Positions 62,428-64,000 of a stretch of DNA of 64,000 bases are shown piece by piece. Below the pieces are notes generated by a model. It made no database searches, had not been told where the DNA came from, and saw nothing but the letters and a program-made list of their open reading frames with translations. The stretch's first letter is position 1. Every line of letters starts with the position of its first letter. This DNA comes from Thermoflavimicrobium dichotomicum. GTDB lineage: Bacteria > Bacillota > Bacilli > Thermoactinomycetales > Thermoactinomycetaceae. The stretch lies in NCBI RefSeq assembly GCF_900114055.1, contig NZ_FORR01000001.1, forward strand, positions 62,001 to 126,000. Reading direction: 5' to 3'. The translations under genes were made by a program, and so were the position numbers.

Positions 62428-63762
62428 TCACTTTTTCTGCTGATAATCAACATTTTTTATTTCTTGCATCTTCTCCGCTATTAGCCACTCCTGATATTTC
62501 TGGATATCCCCCGCTCCCATAAAAAGTAAAATGGACGAATCATACTCTTTCAAACAAGTAATATTATCACGTGTTAAATATTTGGCAATCGGCAGTTTAT
62601 GAAGTAAATCTCGAATCGAAATATCTCCTTCACTTTCTCTTGCCGATCCAAATATATCACATAAATAAATATCATCGGCTTCTTGTAGCACTTCGGCAAA
62701 ACCATCCAAAAAGTGCTTTAACCTTGAATAGGTATGCGGTTGGAAAATAGCTACCAATTTCTTATCGGGATATTTATTGCGAGCAGCTTCCATCGTTGCT
62801 TGAACTTCTCTCGGATGATGTGCATAGTCATCGATGATAATATTGGTTCCCCACCTATTTTCCGCAAACCTTCTTCTAACACCTTGAAAAGTGGGCAAAA
62901 GTCGTCGTACATGTGACAAATCCATATCCTCTAACACGCAAATCCCAATAACAGCTACAGAATTTAAGACATGATGCGTTCCATACATAGGAATCCGAAA
63001 AAATCCAAGCGTATTTCCTTGGTAATACAGCTCAAAAACCGTCCCCATTTGATCTCTCTTCAAATTCTTTATGATCAATTGGTTATGTTCCTGAAAGCCA
63101 TAGTAAAGAATGGGACAGCTTGCCGTTAAAAAGGGAGTATGCGGATCATCTCCACAAGCAACTACAGCCTTTTTCACTTGAAGGACCATTTGTTGAAAGG
63201 CATCCTTTACATGATCGATTCCAGAGAAATAATCAGGATGATCAAAATTGATATTCGTAATCACTGCATAGTCCGGAAAGTAAGATAAGAAATGTCGCCG
63301 ATATTCGCAACTCTCCAACACGAAATATTTGTAATTTTTACCACCCCGACCTGTACCATCCCCAACAATATAAGCAGTTGGAGTAATCGAACCAAGTACA
63401 TGTGCCAACAATCCAGATGTCGAAGTTTTTCCATGCGTCCCTGTAACGGAAATACTGGTAAACGGTTCGATTAGACGTCCCAAAAATTCATGATACCTGT
63501 AAAATTCAACTTGTTTATGTAGTGCTTCTCTTACTTCCTCATGGTCATCTTGATAAGCATTCGATGCGATCACAATATATTCTTTCTGTATATTATTCCG
63601 ATCAAATGGCAGTATTTCGATCCCTAAAGCTTCAAGTGGTTTCTGTGTAAAAAAATGGGTCGATTGATCTGATCCTCTTACTTCATAACCCATCTCATGT
63701 AATACTTGTGCCAATGCACTCATCCCAGCTCCCTTGATTCCAATCAAATGATATTTTGCCAT
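62428..63762 (-). CDS. murC: UDP-N-acetylmuramate--L-alanine ligase
   Basis: 444 residues. KYHLIGIKGAGMSALAQVL at the N-terminus (UDP-binding), ATP loop VTGTHGKTSTSGLL (about 104-117), CEYRRHFLSYFPDYAVITN and IDDYAHHPREVQATM (about 306-320) are MurC motifs. It adds L-alanine to UDP-MurNAc in the first amino acid step of peptidoglycan synthesis. ATG behind GGAGGGAAC. Single-gene unit. Confidence 0.95.
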   Translation of the reverse strand: MAKYHLIGIKGAGMSALAQVLHEMGYEVRGSDQSTHFFTQKPLEALGIEILPFDRNNIQKEYIVIASNAYQDDHEEVREALHKQVEFYRYHEFLGRLIEPFTSISVTGTHGKTSTSGLLAHVLGSITPTAYIVGDGTGRGGKNYKYFVLESCEYRRHFLSYFPDYAVITNINFDHPDYFSGIDHVKDAFQQMVLQVKKAVVACGDDPHTPFLTASCPILYYGFQEHNQLIIKNLKRDQMGTVFELYYQGNTLGFFRIPMYGTHHVLNSVAVIGICVLEDMDLSHVRRLLPTFQGVRRRFAENRWGTNIIIDDYAHHPREVQATMEAARNKYPDKKLVAIFQPHTYSRLKHFLDGFAEVLQEADDIYLCDIFGSARESEGDISIRDLLHKLPIAKYLTRDNITCLKEYDSSILLFMGAGDIQKYQEWLIAEKMQEIKNVDYQQKK

Positions 63763-63795
63763 TTTGTTCCCTCCGGCCGATTCAAATTTATTAGC

Positions 63796-63801
63796 ATTAT
63801 A
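63796..63801 (-). promoter_or_regulatory. -10 element upstream of murC
   Basis: TATAAT on the minus strand, in GTGTATATAATGC, 35 bases before the start. The -35 region (ATAACA at 17 bases) is weak. Confidence 0.4.
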
Positions 63802-63918
63802 TACACTTTGCTTTATTGTGTTATATTCATAATTATATGATAATTTATGATCTTACTCTTGGAACATTATTAACAAAAATTTCAAACCCATATATGTTTT
63901 TTCTTGAAAATGAATGAT

Positions 63919-63933
63919 TTATAATCATTATCG
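63919..63933 (+). promoter_or_regulatory. PerR/Fur-family box-like sequence
   Basis: TTATAATCATTATCG matches 13 of 15 positions of the PerR box TTATAATNATTATAA. It lies 157 bases upstream of murC and 67 bases before the window edge, so it may belong to a gene outside the window. Confidence 0.35.
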
Positions 63934-64000
63934 AATGGTTTGGTGGCCTTATTCTGTGTTTAAACTTGTAGAAAATTATAGTTTGTTAGAAAAGTTACGA

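Noticed and set aside
1-64000. tRNA or rRNA genes, prophage, insertion sequences
   Set aside because: No tRNA-like CCA-less cloverleaf, rRNA segment, integrase or transposase could be recognised on either strand.

Overview
The window looks like a chromosomal segment of a low-to-mid GC, endospore-forming Gram-positive bacterium of the Bacillales. It carries GatCAB, a FadN-FadA-FadE beta-oxidation operon behind a FadR-type operator, Spo0M, a YheC/YheD-like spore protein, a spore-coat-like protein, BioB behind a BirA-type operator, and strong AGGAGG ribosome sites with many TTG and GTG starts. A member of the Thermoactinomycetaceae or a relative is my best guess; this is inference from gene content only.

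Layout. 1-1.6 kb: truncated adenine-deaminase-like gene, then a two-gene membrane-protein operon. 2-11.3 kb: an acetone utilisation locus, consisting of a sigma-54 activator, a sigma-54 promoter, the three acetone carboxylase subunits and acetoacetyl-CoA synthetase. Together these would turn acetone into acetoacetate and then acetoacetyl-CoA, which the thiolase at 34-35 kb could cleave. 11.4-16 kb: YidC-type insertase with two small membrane proteins, then gatCAB. 16.3-19.7 kb: cstA-ybdD, tatA with an unusual leader, and a DedA protein. 20-23 kb: a polar amino acid ABC importer operon. 23.4-26.2 kb: divergent P5C dehydrogenase and proline dehydrogenase genes (proline to glutamate). 26.6-29.3 kb: Lrp-type regulator with aminotransferase, and a YheC/YheD-like gene. 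29.5-32 kb: a cluster of three related, partly broken membrane proteins. 32.4-37.9 kb: fadNAE. 38.2-41.6 kb: PIG-L-like deacetylase and a two-component system. 41.7-44.8 kb: bioC, spo0M, bioB. 45-53.2 kb: M32 carboxypeptidase, speD with a structured leader, fabI, L,D-transpeptidase, a phosphomutase-like enzyme, small proteins and ispH. 53.3-58 kb: coat-like protein, two tiny coiled-coil genes, an ABC-2 exporter, a TPR regulator and a dead histidine kinase. 58-63.8 kb: holB, amino acid permease, polysaccharide deacetylase, murC.

Most noteworthy. (1) A previously unlabelled family of about 96-bp palindromic repeats (six full or partial copies) recurs downstream of genes. In four cases it sits exactly between the stop codon and the intrinsic terminator, so it would be transcribed as a long 3' UTR hairpin. 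(2) The acetone locus has a sigma-54 promoter with exact -24/-12 spacing and a plausible upstream activator site. (3) Structured leaders precede tatA and speD, each with alternative pairings. (4) A tandem family combines a degenerate J-like domain without HPD, a transmembrane helix and a DUF4309-like domain; one member is frameshifted. All pairings and homology calls were made by eye; no search or folding program was run.
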